Shown piece after piece: positions 45,302 through 53,702 of a DNA stretch of 64,000 nt. The stretch is from Alkalibacillus filiformis (GTDB lineage Bacteria > Bacillota > Bacilli > Bacillales > Alkalibacillaceae). The notes beneath the pieces were generated by a model, which had not been told where the DNA came from, ran no database searches, and saw nothing but the letters and a program-made list of their open reading frames with translations. The position numbers and the translations under genes are program-made. The stretch's first letter is position 1; the number at the start of each line of letters is the position of its first letter. The stretch spans positions 682,001-746,000 of the forward strand of contig NZ_JAUSUP010000001.1 in assembly GCF_030814115.1 (NCBI RefSeq), in the 5' to 3' direction.

Positions 45302-46097
45302 GATCCATGAGTTTCTATATGAATTCTTTGACCATAGACAAGCTTCTATTTTAGACAATCAAGACGGTTTATTAACAGTTAAGTTGACGAAAGAATTAGA
45401 CCAACAGTTGATGAATCGCCCATTTTACTGGCAATACATTAACACGATGGGCTATGAAGGTGAACCCATGACTATCACATATAAATCTAAGGAGGGTATT
45501 GAAGCTGAGACTGAAGGTGAATGGATTCACTTTGGTTCACCACGTTTACAGCAAATATTTAACGTCATTCAAGAAGAAGGTCGCTATACTACCCTTTATG
45601 AACAGATTTGGGGAAACACTTCCCGAACACCGCTTTATCCTTGGTTTGTTTGTAACTTACAAGTTAAATATCGTGGATGGTATATTCATGATGAAATGGT
45701 TAGTATAGGTATACTTCTTACTAATGGTACTATGCGTTTTAACTGGATTGATGAAAACCTTGATCAACAATTTGTCCAACAAGTGCCTGATTATGCATAC
45801 AAAATTCCATATATCATATCACCTGAAAGATCGATTGAACATATAACGAAAGAGTTATCGAGTAGAATAGAACAAGAAGCGGTCTCCTTCAGTGAAAAAT
45901 CAGTTGAACTTTATAACCAAGAATTAAAAATGTTAGACGAATTAACAGAGCTTCATACCGAGGAAGACCAACAATTTTACGATCAATCAAAGGAACAAAT
46001 TTATGAAAGGTTATACCCGAAAGTAGAAGTGAATTGGATTAATGGTGGATTGTTTTATTTAACACAAGAACGAACAAAACAACTTACATCTTCTTAA
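45288..46097 (+). CDS. yqhG: YqhG family protein
   Basis: 269 residues, soluble, without recognised motifs beyond the YqhG family. Trp- and Tyr-rich N-terminal half (MNRPFYWQYINTMGYEGEP) and a helical, charged C-terminal half. The start overlaps yqhH by 14 nt with GAAGGGGAG upstream, so it probably works with the helicase. Function unknown. Confidence 0.85.
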   Translation: MKQAEIHEFLYEFFDHRQASILDNQDGLLTVKLTKELDQQLMNRPFYWQYINTMGYEGEPMTITYKSKEGIEAETEGEWIHFGSPRLQQIFNVIQEEGRYTTLYEQIWGNTSRTPLYPWFVCNLQVKYRGWYIHDEMVSIGILLTNGTMRFNWIDENLDQQFVQQVPDYAYKIPYIISPERSIEHITKELSSRIEQEAVSFSEKSVELYNQELKMLDELTELHTEEDQQFYDQSKEQIYERLYPKVEVNWINGGLFYLTQERTKQLTSS

Positions 46098-46120
46098 TAA
46101 AAACTTTTCCAACTTATAAA

Positions 46121-46174
46121 CAAAAATAACCAATGAAATTTTGTTTAACAAGACAAAATTCATTGGTTATTTTA
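46121..46174. terminator. Bidirectional terminator between yqhG and aroK
   Basis: A long stem AAAATAACCAATGAAATTTTGT with an almost perfect complement about 9 nt away, between convergent genes. Confidence 0.85.
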
Positions 46175-46187
46175 CTGAACGCAAAAG

Positions 46188-46730
46188 TTAACGATTTTCG
46201 TCGTATTGACGTTCGGTTTCAATCGTTGTATAAGAATATATATAGCGTTTAATTTCCTCGACAAGATCTTCCACTGGCCTGTCATCCACTTTCACTGAAA
46301 AGTGTGATGTAACATCATAAAGTGGTTGTCTACTATTGAACAAACTCATTCTTTTTTCAACATTTTGATTCCAAAGTGGTCTTGACTCATCGTTAGTTAG
46401 TCTATTCATTATCGTATCAAATTGAGTGTCCAGCCATATAGTCAAAAAATCATCATTTTTTAACATTTGGCGATTGGCATCCAACTCAATGATTCCACCC
46501 CCTGTTGCGATGACACAGCTCTGCTTCGAGAATGACTTTAACACTTCACTTTCAACTTTTCGAAAATATGGCTCACCATAATGTTCAAAGATTTTAGGGA
46601 TCGACATCCCAACTCTATTAACAATTTCATCATCTGTATCAACAAAAGGAATTTCCATAGAGTGCGCGAGATATTGTCCTATAGTTGTTTTCCCAGAACC
46701 CATAAATCCAATTAATACAAAAGTTGTCAT
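46188..46730 (-). CDS. aroK: Shikimate kinase
   Basis: Phosphorylates shikimate. 180 residues. P-loop GFMGSGKTT, DTDDEI Mg-binding, FRKVESEV, ATGGGII, and the lid ESRPLW. Divergent from comGA with only 40 bp between them. In B. subtilis the shikimate kinase gene lies elsewhere. Confidence 0.93.
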   Translation of the reverse strand: MTTFVLIGFMGSGKTTIGQYLAHSMEIPFVDTDDEIVNRVGMSIPKIFEHYGEPYFRKVESEVLKSFSKQSCVIATGGGIIELDANRQMLKNDDFLTIWLDTQFDTIMNRLTNDESRPLWNQNVEKRMSLFNSRQPLYDVTSHFSVKVDDRPVEDLVEEIKRYIYSYTTIETERQYDENR

Positions 46731-46770
46731 TAGATCACCTACTAAACTTCTCTATATAAGGAGTGATTTT

Positions 46771-47775
46771 TTGAAACCAGACCACTTATCTAACCAATTT
46801 ATTCATGACGCTATTAATAAAGGGGCAACGGATGTCCATTTCTCACCTGAAGAGGTTGATGTAGCCATTCATTTTAGAATTAATGGCTATCGTTGGTTTT
46901 ATAAAAGAATCCCACTTACAGATTACCAAACCCTTTTAAGTTATTACAAATTTACTTCTGGTATGGATATTGCAGAGAACCGAATTCCACAAGACGGTAC
47001 AATTCCTGTTTCAATTAGACACGATGCTTATCACTTAAGGTTATCAACATTACCTTTAACTTCAACTGAAAGTCTTGCTATAAGAATTTTACCAAAAAAC
47101 AAGTCACCTACCATTAACGAGCTGTTCTTATTTCCTAAGCAAACTGAATCTCTTCTTAAATGGATACAAAACAAAGCTGGGATTATATTATTCACTGGTC
47201 CAACAGGAAGTGGTAAGTCCTCTACTATGTTTGCCTTAATGAAAGAAGCAATCAAACGATACGGTTACCAAACAATCTCTCTTGAAGACCCAATCGAACA
47301 AAACGTTGATCAAATATTACAAGTACAAGTTAATGAAAAAGCCGGTTTCAGTTACGATGTTGGATTAAAAGCAGCCTTAAGACATGACCCAGACATCATA
47401 ACCGTCGGGGAAGTCCGTGATGAAACAACAGCCCAATTTGCATTTAGAGCCGCTTTAACAGGCCACTTAGTGTTAACTACTGTTCACGCTAAAAACGCTC
47501 ACGGCACAATCGAAAGGCTATCAGAAATGGGACTAACGAAAACAGAACTTCATCAAACCATTATTGGAATTGCAGCTCAACAATTGATCCCGTTATCTAA
47601 ACCATTACAAGAACAACGTGGATACTCAAGGTTAGCGATCGCTGAGTTACTAGAAGGTGATAGCCTTACCCGTTCTATAAAAGGGTTCCCTCCTGAGAAT
47701 AACAGCCATTTTAATACCTTTCATCAACTAAGGAGAAAAGCCTATGCCTATGGGTATTCAACTCAAAGCTACTAA
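46771..47775 (+). CDS. comGA: Competence pseudopilus ATPase ComGA
   Basis: GspE/PilB-type traffic ATPase driving assembly of the DNA-uptake pseudopilus. 334 residues from a TTG at 46771 (AAGGAGTG upstream). Walker A TGPTGSGKSS, Asp box LEDPIEQ, Walker B HDPDIITVGEVRD and His box TGHLVLTTVHA. First gene of comGA-GG. No ComK box (paired AAAA-N5-TTTT) was found in the 40-bp gap upstream. Confidence 0.95.
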   Translation: MKPDHLSNQFIHDAINKGATDVHFSPEEVDVAIHFRINGYRWFYKRIPLTDYQTLLSYYKFTSGMDIAENRIPQDGTIPVSIRHDAYHLRLSTLPLTSTESLAIRILPKNKSPTINELFLFPKQTESLLKWIQNKAGIILFTGPTGSGKSSTMFALMKEAIKRYGYQTISLEDPIEQNVDQILQVQVNEKAGFSYDVGLKAALRHDPDIITVGEVRDETTAQFAFRAALTGHLVLTTVHAKNAHGTIERLSEMGLTKTELHQTIIGIAAQQLIPLSKPLQEQRGYSRLAIAELLEGDSLTRSIKGFPPENNSHFNTFHQLRRKAYAYGYSTQSY

Positions 47776-48787
47776 TAAATCAGTTACATTAAGTGAACAA
47801 GTTGCTTTTTTAGAACGCCTCTCAAAACTACTGTCCAATCATTTTACTTTAAAACGTTCATTAGAGTTTATGATGTACGATCCTCAATTCAGTAATTTAG
47901 CTAAACAGTTTGTAACTTTTCTGCATAACGGCAAGAGCATAGAAGACTGCTTTAGAATATTAAAATTTCACCCGATCGTTATAGCATTTTTATATTTTTC
48001 AAGAGAAACCGGACAAATGAATGAACAAATTATTAATTGCCATAACATGTTGAAAATGAGATTAGACTTCTATAATAAGTTAAAGAATTTAAGTAAATAC
48101 CCATTAATCTTACTGTTAATTTCATTTGGTGGTTTTTTCTTCATAAGTAGCTTCCTTCTCCCTGCCTACACTGAAACGATGACTAGTTTTGGAAACCACT
48201 CTTCAAGTTACTGGTTTAATTTATTCGTTACAATCATCCAAACTAGCATTACTTTACTGCTATGTCTCACTATTATTTTTACCTTTGTAATATATTTCAT
48301 TTATAAAAATGGAGATGTTGAACGAAAAATTAATATTATTGAAAGAATTCCTTTTATAAAGTCTATTGTTAAGTTAACGACAACGATTCACTTTGCCTAT
48401 CATCTAGCCTCAACTATGAATAACGGTAAGACCGTTAAAGAAGGTTTAATTATTATGAGTCACCAAAACGATTTAATTATCTTACGCCATTATGCACAAA
48501 TCATAATTGATCGTTTGAAGAATGGAGATCAGTTAGTTAATTCTACAAATGGCCTAAGCCTTATTGAAGAAGATTTTAAGTTTTTGATTTTAAGAAGTTC
48601 TGAACAAGGAACATTACTTGAAGATTTAAGGGCGTATTCCTCTATTGCGCTTTCAACACTAGAGGAGCAAACACAAAAAGTACTACTAATGGTTCAACCT
48701 ACTTTGTATTTACTCATCGGCAGTATGGTGGTCGTTATATACTTATTCACACTGTTTCCTATGTTTCAATTAATTAATCATATGTAG
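47744..48787 (+). CDS. comGB: Competence pseudopilus platform protein ComGB
   Basis: GspF/PilC-like inner-membrane platform. 347 residues with membrane segments at about 122-145, 168-192 and 322-343. Start ATG at 47744 after AAGGAG, overlapping the comGA 3' end by 32 nt. Confidence 0.93.
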   Translation: MPMGIQLKATNKSVTLSEQVAFLERLSKLLSNHFTLKRSLEFMMYDPQFSNLAKQFVTFLHNGKSIEDCFRILKFHPIVIAFLYFSRETGQMNEQIINCHNMLKMRLDFYNKLKNLSKYPLILLLISFGGFFFISSFLLPAYTETMTSFGNHSSSYWFNLFVTIIQTSITLLLCLTIIFTFVIYFIYKNGDVERKINIIERIPFIKSIVKLTTTIHFAYHLASTMNNGKTVKEGLIIMSHQNDLIILRHYAQIIIDRLKNGDQLVNSTNGLSLIEEDFKFLILRSSEQGTLLEDLRAYSSIALSTLEEQTQKVLLMVQPTLYLLIGSMVVVIYLFTLFPMFQLINHM

Positions 48788-48799
48788 AGGTGGAAAATC

Positions 48800-49102
48800 A
48801 TGGTCAAAAATAACAAAGGATTTACTCTAATAGAAATGCTCATCGTGTTGTTCATCATTTCTGTTTTGTTGATCTTAACGATCCCTAATGTCATAAAACA
48901 CAATAGTTTTGTAGACGACACTGGATGTGAAGCATATTTAGACTTAGTTCAATCTCAAGTACAACTTTACAAATTAGAAGAAGGTTCATACCCAAGTGAA
49001 TTAAATGACTTAGTCGATGATTATATCCCTAGCGCAACATGCCCTGATGAAACTGAGTTATTATTAAACAATGGTCGTGTGACAATTGCGAATGAGGATT
49101 AA
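48800..49102 (+). CDS. comGC: Major competence pseudopilin ComGC
   Basis: 100 residues. Prepilin cleavage site NKGFTLIEMLIV, with Glu5 after processing, then the hydrophobic helix and a globular domain with two cysteines (C48 and C82) for the usual intramolecular disulfide. ATG at 48800 after AGAGGTGG. Processed by ComC outside the window. Confidence 0.95.
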   Translation: MVKNNKGFTLIEMLIVLFIISVLLILTIPNVIKHNSFVDDTGCEAYLDLVQSQVQLYKLEEGSYPSELNDLVDDYIPSATCPDETELLLNNGRVTIANED

Positions 49103-49526
49103 TAACTCTAATGGTTTTACATTGATTGAGCAATTAATCGTTTTAAGCGTTATTCTCACGATCCTCTTTTTCTCATGGTATAACTTCCATTCAATAAATA
49201 CAAATCGAACCACACAGCACGTCTTAGACACTTTTGAACAAGATATATTCTACATTCAACAACATTCTCTTCTATATCAACGAAGATTAACGTTATTATT
49301 CACTTCAAGTAACAGCTATATTATATACCGAAGTTCATTAGAATCCCCAATCATTGAAAGAGAGTTTGGAGAAGACGTGCAATTTCAATATGAAACTAGA
49401 CGTATTTCTTTTACCCCAAGAGGTACAATCGTCGATCCGAGAACGATTTACATCTCAATAAATGGACAAACCTATGAAGTCACATTTCCATTTGGAAAAG
49501 GAAGGTACTATGTTACTGAAACGTGA
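49092..49526 (+). CDS. comGD: Minor competence pseudopilin ComGD
   Basis: 144 residues from the ATG at 49092 (a TTG two codons upstream is possible). Prepilin motif SNGFTLIEQLIV near the N terminus, followed by a beta-rich domain. Overlaps comGC and comGE. Assigned by order and prepilin signal. Confidence 0.9.
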   Translation: MRINNSNGFTLIEQLIVLSVILTILFFSWYNFHSINTNRTTQHVLDTFEQDIFYIQQHSLLYQRRLTLLFTSSNSYIIYRSSLESPIIEREFGEDVQFQYETRRISFTPRGTIVDPRTIYISINGQTYEVTFPFGKGRYYVTET

Positions 49527-49848
49527 AGATGGATTTATTTTACAAGATGCCATATTAACTTTAATATGTTTCAGCTTATTAGTAAGCTTGACGATTCCAT
49601 TTATAACACAGCTATACAAACACAATCATGATATAGAACGACATGAAGAAGCTTACCACCAGTTACAACAAGCAAAAGCGTATATCCTTAAATACGACCC
49701 ACCTGCCTCCTATTTAGAGGAATTATCAAATGAGAATTTTTCAACCATATTATTAGAAGATGATCAACAATTAATCGTCTGTATTAAATGGAAGGATTCA
49801 AATGACACGAATAAAGAGCTTTGTCAGTATATCCCAAACTACACGTAA
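49510..49848 (+). CDS. comGE: Minor competence pseudopilin ComGE
   Basis: 112 residues from the ATG at 49510, which has GGAAGG upstream; an earlier in-frame start at 49462 would lie deep within comGD. Prepilin-like REDGFILQDAILTLI with hydrophobic helix. Sequence diverges fast in this family; assignment by position. Confidence 0.85.
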   Translation: MLLKREDGFILQDAILTLICFSLLVSLTIPFITQLYKHNHDIERHEEAYHQLQQAKAYILKYDPPASYLEELSNENFSTILLEDDQQLIVCIKWKDSNDTNKELCQYIPNYT

Positions 49849-50269
49849 TGAACAAGGTTATACGTTACTAACAACTTTAGTAGCCTTAGCCATTTTTATG
49901 TTAACACTCCCAATGATGAATAACTTAATTAAACCAGTAGCAGACTTGTCTCCTCTAAATAACATTAATCAATTAGAGGTCAGGCAATTTGATTTTCTAA
50001 CTTCATTTGAATTAAATAGAAGTAGCGAAATAAGAATAGCCAATAATCGTTTACACTTTGTGGACTCTGGAGGTAGAATCGTAACTTTTGAGCAATATAA
50101 TGATCGAGTAATCCGACGTACTAATCAACAAGGGTTTGAAGTCATAATGTTTGATATTCACGGCTTTAAAACCGAGAAAATAGCACCAAATGCTCTCAAA
50201 ATTCAATATACAAGGCAGGGACAGCAATTTGAGACGGTATTTACACACTTCAACATTAATGAATATTAA
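49802..50269 (+). CDS. comGF: Minor competence pseudopilin ComGF
   Basis: 155 residues from the ATG at 49802. Prepilin-like NEQGYTLLTTLVALAIF followed by a domain with FDFLTSFELNRS and a conserved GGRIVTFEQYNDRVIRR stretch typical of ComGF. Overlaps comGE by 47 nt. Confidence 0.88.
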   Translation: MTRIKSFVSISQTTRNEQGYTLLTTLVALAIFMLTLPMMNNLIKPVADLSPLNNINQLEVRQFDFLTSFELNRSSEIRIANNRLHFVDSGGRIVTFEQYNDRVIRRTNQQGFEVIMFDIHGFKTEKIAPNALKIQYTRQGQQFETVFTHFNINEY

Positions 50270-50615
50270 GGGTGAAAAAGGGTTAATCTTCCCCATTATG
50301 TTATTTTATTTGATTACGGTTAGCTCCTCATTAATAATATTATTTGCTCAAACCGAATACCAAAAAGAACAACTTCAGTGGAGTGACGAACAATTAACTA
50401 TACAGAACTTAATTAATATGGGGATACATGACTTTTTGACAGGTGATTTTACACCAACATCAAACGTCCAAACCGTTCATTTTAACTACAAGACAGGTAA
50501 AGTACAAGTAGCCTATTCCATCAGTGACAATGACTTGATTGAGTTAAGGTTACAAATTGAAACAAATAATGCATTTAATTATGAACATTTTACAATAATA
50601 ATGTATAATACTTGA
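50259..50615 (+). CDS. comGG: Minor competence pseudopilus protein ComGG
   Basis: 118 residues from the ATG at 50259, which overlaps comGF by 11 nt; an upstream in-frame start at 50190 is less likely. KGEKGLIFPIMLFYLITVSSSLIIL is the prepilin-like N terminus, lacking Glu5 as in ComGG. Last gene of the operon. Confidence 0.87.
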   Translation: MNIKGEKGLIFPIMLFYLITVSSSLIILFAQTEYQKEQLQWSDEQLTIQNLINMGIHDFLTGDFTPTSNVQTVHFNYKTGKVQVAYSISDNDLIELRLQIETNNAFNYEHFTIIMYNT

Positions 50616-50643
50616 TGTAATGAACTATAATAACAATTGTGAT

Positions 50644-50715
50644 TGGGCCATAGCCAAGCGGTAAGGCATCGGGTTTTGATCCCGTGACTCCCAGGTTCGA
50701 ATCCTGGTGGCCCAG
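50644..50715 (+). tRNA. tRNA-Gln (TTG anticodon)
   Basis: Acceptor stem TGGGCCA/TGGCCCA, D-arm AGCCAAGCGGTAAGGC, anticodon stem-loop GGGTTTTGATCCC with anticodon TTG, and T-arm CCAGGTTCGAATCCTGG. Discriminator G; CCA is not encoded. It lies 28 bp after comGG; a TATAAT at 50626-50631 may be its -10. Confidence 0.95.
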
Positions 50716-50739
50716 TTATAATGCTTCAAAAAAAGTTCA

Positions 50740-50768
50740 TTTACATTATTTAAATCATCGTATATAAT
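50740..50768 (+). promoter_or_regulatory. Sigma-A promoter of yqgY
   Basis: TTTACA (50740-50745), 17-bp spacer, TATAAT (50763-50768). Confidence 0.7.
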
Positions 50769-50803
50769 ATGTCTGACGAGTTCCTGGCAAAGGAGGAAAA
50801 GAC

Positions 50804-51046
50804 ATGGATCGTATGTTTCGTGTTCTAGCATTTTGGACTGGTGTTTTCACTGCACTTTTCTATGCTGCAGGTAACTTAGGCCTGTCCGTAGCATTTCTAG
50901 CGCAAACGATCTTCTTTTTAGGAATCGGATACTTAAACCTATCAGAACGTCTTTATATGTATATTTTTGGCGCATACTTAACTGTTTTTATGGTAGGTTT
51001 TACTTATTACGTAACGTTCCTATTAGAACCATCATTCTCACACTAA
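50804..51046 (+). CDS. yqgY: DUF2626 family membrane protein YqgY
   Basis: 80 residues with three hydrophobic segments (about 5-22, 25-40, 46-72) and the conserved start MDRMFRVLAFWTG. ATG at 50804 after AAAGGAGG. Function unknown; family restricted to Bacillus relatives. Confidence 0.85.
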   Translation: MDRMFRVLAFWTGVFTALFYAAGNLGLSVAFLAQTIFFLGIGYLNLSERLYMYIFGAYLTVFMVGFTYYVTFLLEPSFSH

Positions 51047-51084
51047 AAAAAGTTCAACTCCGAATTGGGGTTGAACTTTTTTTA
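51044..51084. terminator. Terminator after yqgY (also facing yqgX)
   Basis: AAAAAAAGTTCAACTCCG with an almost perfect complement GGGGTTGAACTTTTTTT, loop AATT. Confidence 0.85.
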
Positions 51085-51114
51085 AAACGTGGCTCTCAAC
51101 AATATATGACTAAA

Positions 51115-51735
51115 CTAGAAAAATGGATTTTGTTCTTTTTCTTCGCCAACCGTTGTTTTAGGGCCGTGTCCAGGTAAAACAGTCGTGTCATCTGATAAAT
51201 TAAAGATCTTCCCTTGTATGGATTGTAAAAGGGTTTGATGCTCACCAAATGGTAAATCTGTTCGACCAATTCCCATTTGAAATAACGTATCACCAGCTAT
51301 TAATACATTATTACTTTCAAACAAGAATGAAATACTACCAGGTGAATGTCCAGGAGTATGAAGTACTTTAAACTCAAATTGGTCAATGGTACTAATTCCT
51401 TCAGTTAGAAATTGATCCGCTTCACGTTCAGCTTTGATCTCGCCTACTTGAAAACGTTGTGATCCATTTAGTTGTGGATTCGTTAACCATTCACGTTCTA
51501 ATTCGTGCATATAAACATCAATACTATAATAACTTCTTAACTCTTCTACTCCACCTATATGATCAAAATGGGCATGCGTTAATAGTATCGCTATTGGTTG
51601 AATATCATTCTCAGAGAAAAATTGAATTAGCTTCTCTGCATCACCACCGGGATCAACCACTAGTGCTTTCTGATTTTGTTCGATAATATAACAATTAGTG
51701 CCTAATAATCCTAAAGAAAAACTATAAATGTTCAC
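51115..51735 (-). CDS. yqgX: MBL-fold hydrolase YqgX (glyoxalase II-like)
   Basis: 206 residues from a GTG at 51735, supported by AAAGGTGG 8 nt upstream. Metallo-beta-lactamase motifs: LLTHAHFDHIGG, HTPGHSPGS, IAGDTLF and VLPGHGP. B. subtilis YqgX (GloB family) is described as a hydroxyacylglutathione- or bacillithiol-type thioesterase; substrate here unproven. Confidence 0.85.
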   Translation of the reverse strand: MNIYSFSLGLLGTNCYIIEQNQKALVVDPGGDAEKLIQFFSENDIQPIAILLTHAHFDHIGGVEELRSYYSIDVYMHELEREWLTNPQLNGSQRFQVGEIKAEREADQFLTEGISTIDQFEFKVLHTPGHSPGSISFLFESNNVLIAGDTLFQMGIGRTDLPFGEHQTLLQSIQGKIFNLSDDTTVLPGHGPKTTVGEEKEQNPFF

Positions 51736-51775
51736 AAAACGTTCCACCTTTTCTATGTATTTTTAATGAAATCAC

Positions 51776-51804
51776 TCGACACTTCAATACTTTTTATATA
51801 AAAT
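51776..51804 (+). promoter_or_regulatory. Probable sigma-A promoter of yqgW
   Basis: TCGACA (51776-51781), 17-bp spacer, TAAAAT (51799-51804), about 85 bp before the ATG. Confidence 0.5.
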
Positions 51805-51888
51805 ATAAGGGAGAAATCTTACGGATAATTTCTTAGTATCATTGTAATCATAACAAAGAGGAAGTTTTTCATTCAAGGAGGAGCAGAC

Positions 51889-52080
51889 ATGCAAGTAGGA
51901 GAATTCGTATTTGGAGTTATGATGCTAGTTGTAGCGATTTTAAGTTTTATTGCCATTTTCCGCGAAATTAAAAACCGCAACTTCTTTGCTGTAGCTTTTG
52001 CAACTGCATCACTACTATTATTTGGTTGGTATTCAGTTATGACTCTATATAGTCAACTGATGAACGTATTTACCGGGTAA
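51889..52080 (+). CDS. yqgW: DUF2759 family membrane protein YqgW
   Basis: 63 residues with two membrane segments (about 5-24 and 33-55) and the family-typical FREIKNRNFFAVAFA linker. ATG at 51889 after AAGGAGGAG. Function unknown. Confidence 0.82.
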   Translation: MQVGEFVFGVMMLVVAILSFIAIFREIKNRNFFAVAFATASLLLFGWYSVMTLYSQLMNVFTG

Positions 52081-52084
52081 TTAA

Positions 52085-52120
52085 AGCGGCTAACATTTAT
52101 TTTGTTAGCCGTCTTTTTTT
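52085..52120 (+). terminator. yqgW terminator
   Basis: CGGCTAACA (52087-52095) with TGTTAGCCG (52103-52111) and T-run. The stop codon of the convergent fetB lies within the stem. Confidence 0.85.
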
Positions 52121-52887
52121 ATATCTTGCAAGTTTAAAAGTTGCATCTGCTTATTAAAGAAGAATCGATACATAACCATTGAGATAAAAATAGCACTCAA
52201 TGAAACTGAGGAAAAAATACTAATAGATATAACTAGTTGGTATTTAATTGCAATAATTGGAGCGACTCCACCTAAAATTAGGCCTGTCATCATACCTGGC
52301 AACTGTACTAAACCAATTGTTTTCAATTGATCGATGTTAGGTATTAATGCTGCATTTAAAGTCTTCTTAATTGACATATGCGCAGCGTGTTTTGGTGTTG
52401 CACCAAGTGATAATGCAGCTAAAAGTTTGCCTCGTTTTTGTTCGAATTCAGATTTCAATCGTTCAAGAGCTAACCCCATTGCTACCATACTATTTCCGAT
52501 TACCATTCCACTCATCGGGATTACTTCTTCAGGTGTAAAGGAAATCATCCCAAAACCCAACCACATTGATAAAACAATGATTTCTACACCGATTAAGCCA
52601 ACGAGAATAGTAATAAAAATATAAGGCAATTCTTTTCCTTTTTTCCGAGCGTGAAATGTTGCAACCAATATCATAACACTTAACATTATAGGAATACCGA
52701 CTAATGGCGATAAATCAAACAAATAAGTTAATATAAGTCCAATTAAAAGTAATTGAAGTGTACCGCGGATCGTTGACCAAATAATATCTTTCTTTAGACC
52801 AAGCTGATATATATAAGCAATTGTAAAAGGAATCATAACAAAAACAATTAGTAACAAGAGTGAATAAGTAGGTATGTCCCGTTCCAT
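52105..52887 (-). CDS. fetB: UPF0014 (FetB/YbbM) ABC transporter permease
   Basis: 260-residue inner-membrane protein with about seven segments. UPF0014 signatures: MSGMVIGNSMVAMGLALERLKSE, ALSLGATPKHA and GLVQLPGMMTGLILGG. In E. coli FetAB exports iron under oxidative stress. ATG at 52887 after AGGAGG. Paired with the ATPase gene upstream. Confidence 0.85.
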   Translation of the reverse strand: MERDIPTYSLLLLIVFVMIPFTIAYIYQLGLKKDIIWSTIRGTLQLLLIGLILTYLFDLSPLVGIPIMLSVMILVATFHARKKGKELPYIFITILVGLIGVEIIVLSMWLGFGMISFTPEEVIPMSGMVIGNSMVAMGLALERLKSEFEQKRGKLLAALSLGATPKHAAHMSIKKTLNAALIPNIDQLKTIGLVQLPGMMTGLILGGVAPIIAIKYQLVISISIFSSVSLSAIFISMVMYRFFFNKQMQLLNLQDIKKDG

Positions 52888-52907
52888 ATTGTATCCTCCT
52901 AGTAGAT

Positions 52908-53609
52908 TTAAGACTTATGCAAAAACTGTTTAAGCTGATCTGTATTAGGATTTTCTAATAATTGATTAATGTCACCGTATTCAATAACTTGTCCTTCTTC
53001 TATATAAAGCCCCTTTGTACCAATCCTCTTAGCTTGGTCCATACTATGAGTTACCATCACAACTGTAAGATGGTTATGTTCAATTAATCTGATCAGGTCC
53101 TCTTCTATTGCTTCAATGTTGCGATCGTCTAAAGCACTAGTTGGTTCATCTAATAATAAGACATCTGGTTTATTTGCTAATGTACGAGCTAAAGAGACAC
53201 GTTGCTTCTCCCCACCTGATAATTCTTCAACTGATTTGTCTAAGTAATCTATAGGTAAGTTCACATATTCCATTAAACGTTCAGCACGTCCTTCTTCCCA
53301 ATCGTTAAACAAGCTTGGGCCGAACTTTAAATTATCTAACACCGTATCAGGGAATAAGTGAGGTTGTTGTAAAACTAAACCAACACTTCTCCTCAATTGC
53401 GGAATATCATATTGCTCAATACGTTTATTATGAAATAATACTTCACCTTGCTCTGGGTCATCCATTCGATTAAATAAATGAAGCAAAGTCGATTTACCGG
53501 CCCCTGACGGCCCAAAAATAATGAGTCGGTCTTCTTCATGCAAAGTGAAAGTTATGTTTTGTAAAACTAAACGGTTAACTTGATTGAATTGAAATATTGC
53601 ATCACTCAA
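52908..53609 (-). CDS. fetA: FetA-like ABC transporter ATPase
   Basis: 233 residues. Walker A FGPSGAGKSTLL, Q-loop LQQPHLFPDTV, signature LSGGEKQRVSLARTL, Walker B LLLDEPTSALDD and switch His MVTHS. Start is a TTG at 53609 with AAGGTGATG upstream. With fetB it forms a two-gene exporter operon, 20 bp apart. Not in the B. subtilis locus. Confidence 0.85.
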   Translation of the reverse strand: MSDAIFQFNQVNRLVLQNITFTLHEEDRLIIFGPSGAGKSTLLHLFNRMDDPEQGEVLFHNKRIEQYDIPQLRRSVGLVLQQPHLFPDTVLDNLKFGPSLFNDWEEGRAERLMEYVNLPIDYLDKSVEELSGGEKQRVSLARTLANKPDVLLLDEPTSALDDRNIEAIEEDLIRLIEHNHLTVVMVTHSMDQAKRIGTKGLYIEEGQVIEYGDINQLLENPNTDQLKQFLHKS

Positions 53610-53654
53610 AACTTCATCACCTTCTGTTTGTGTCCTTATGTTATATAAGATTAC

Positions 53655-53700
53655 TAAAAAACGCTAACCTACTCAAATATTTGAGCAGATTAACGCTTTT
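53655..53700 (-). terminator. Terminator after the LTA-synthase-like gene
   Basis: A long hairpin AAGCGTTAATCTGCTCAAAT/ATTTGAGTAGGTTAGCGTT with a few mismatches and TTTTTT on the minus strand. Confidence 0.8.
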
Positions 53701-53702
53701 GT

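Noticed and set aside
50625-50831. Minus-strand 68-codon frame across the tRNA-Gln
   Set aside because: It is antisense to the tRNA and gives the familiar spurious peptide WATRIRTWESRDQ-type seen opposite tRNA genes.
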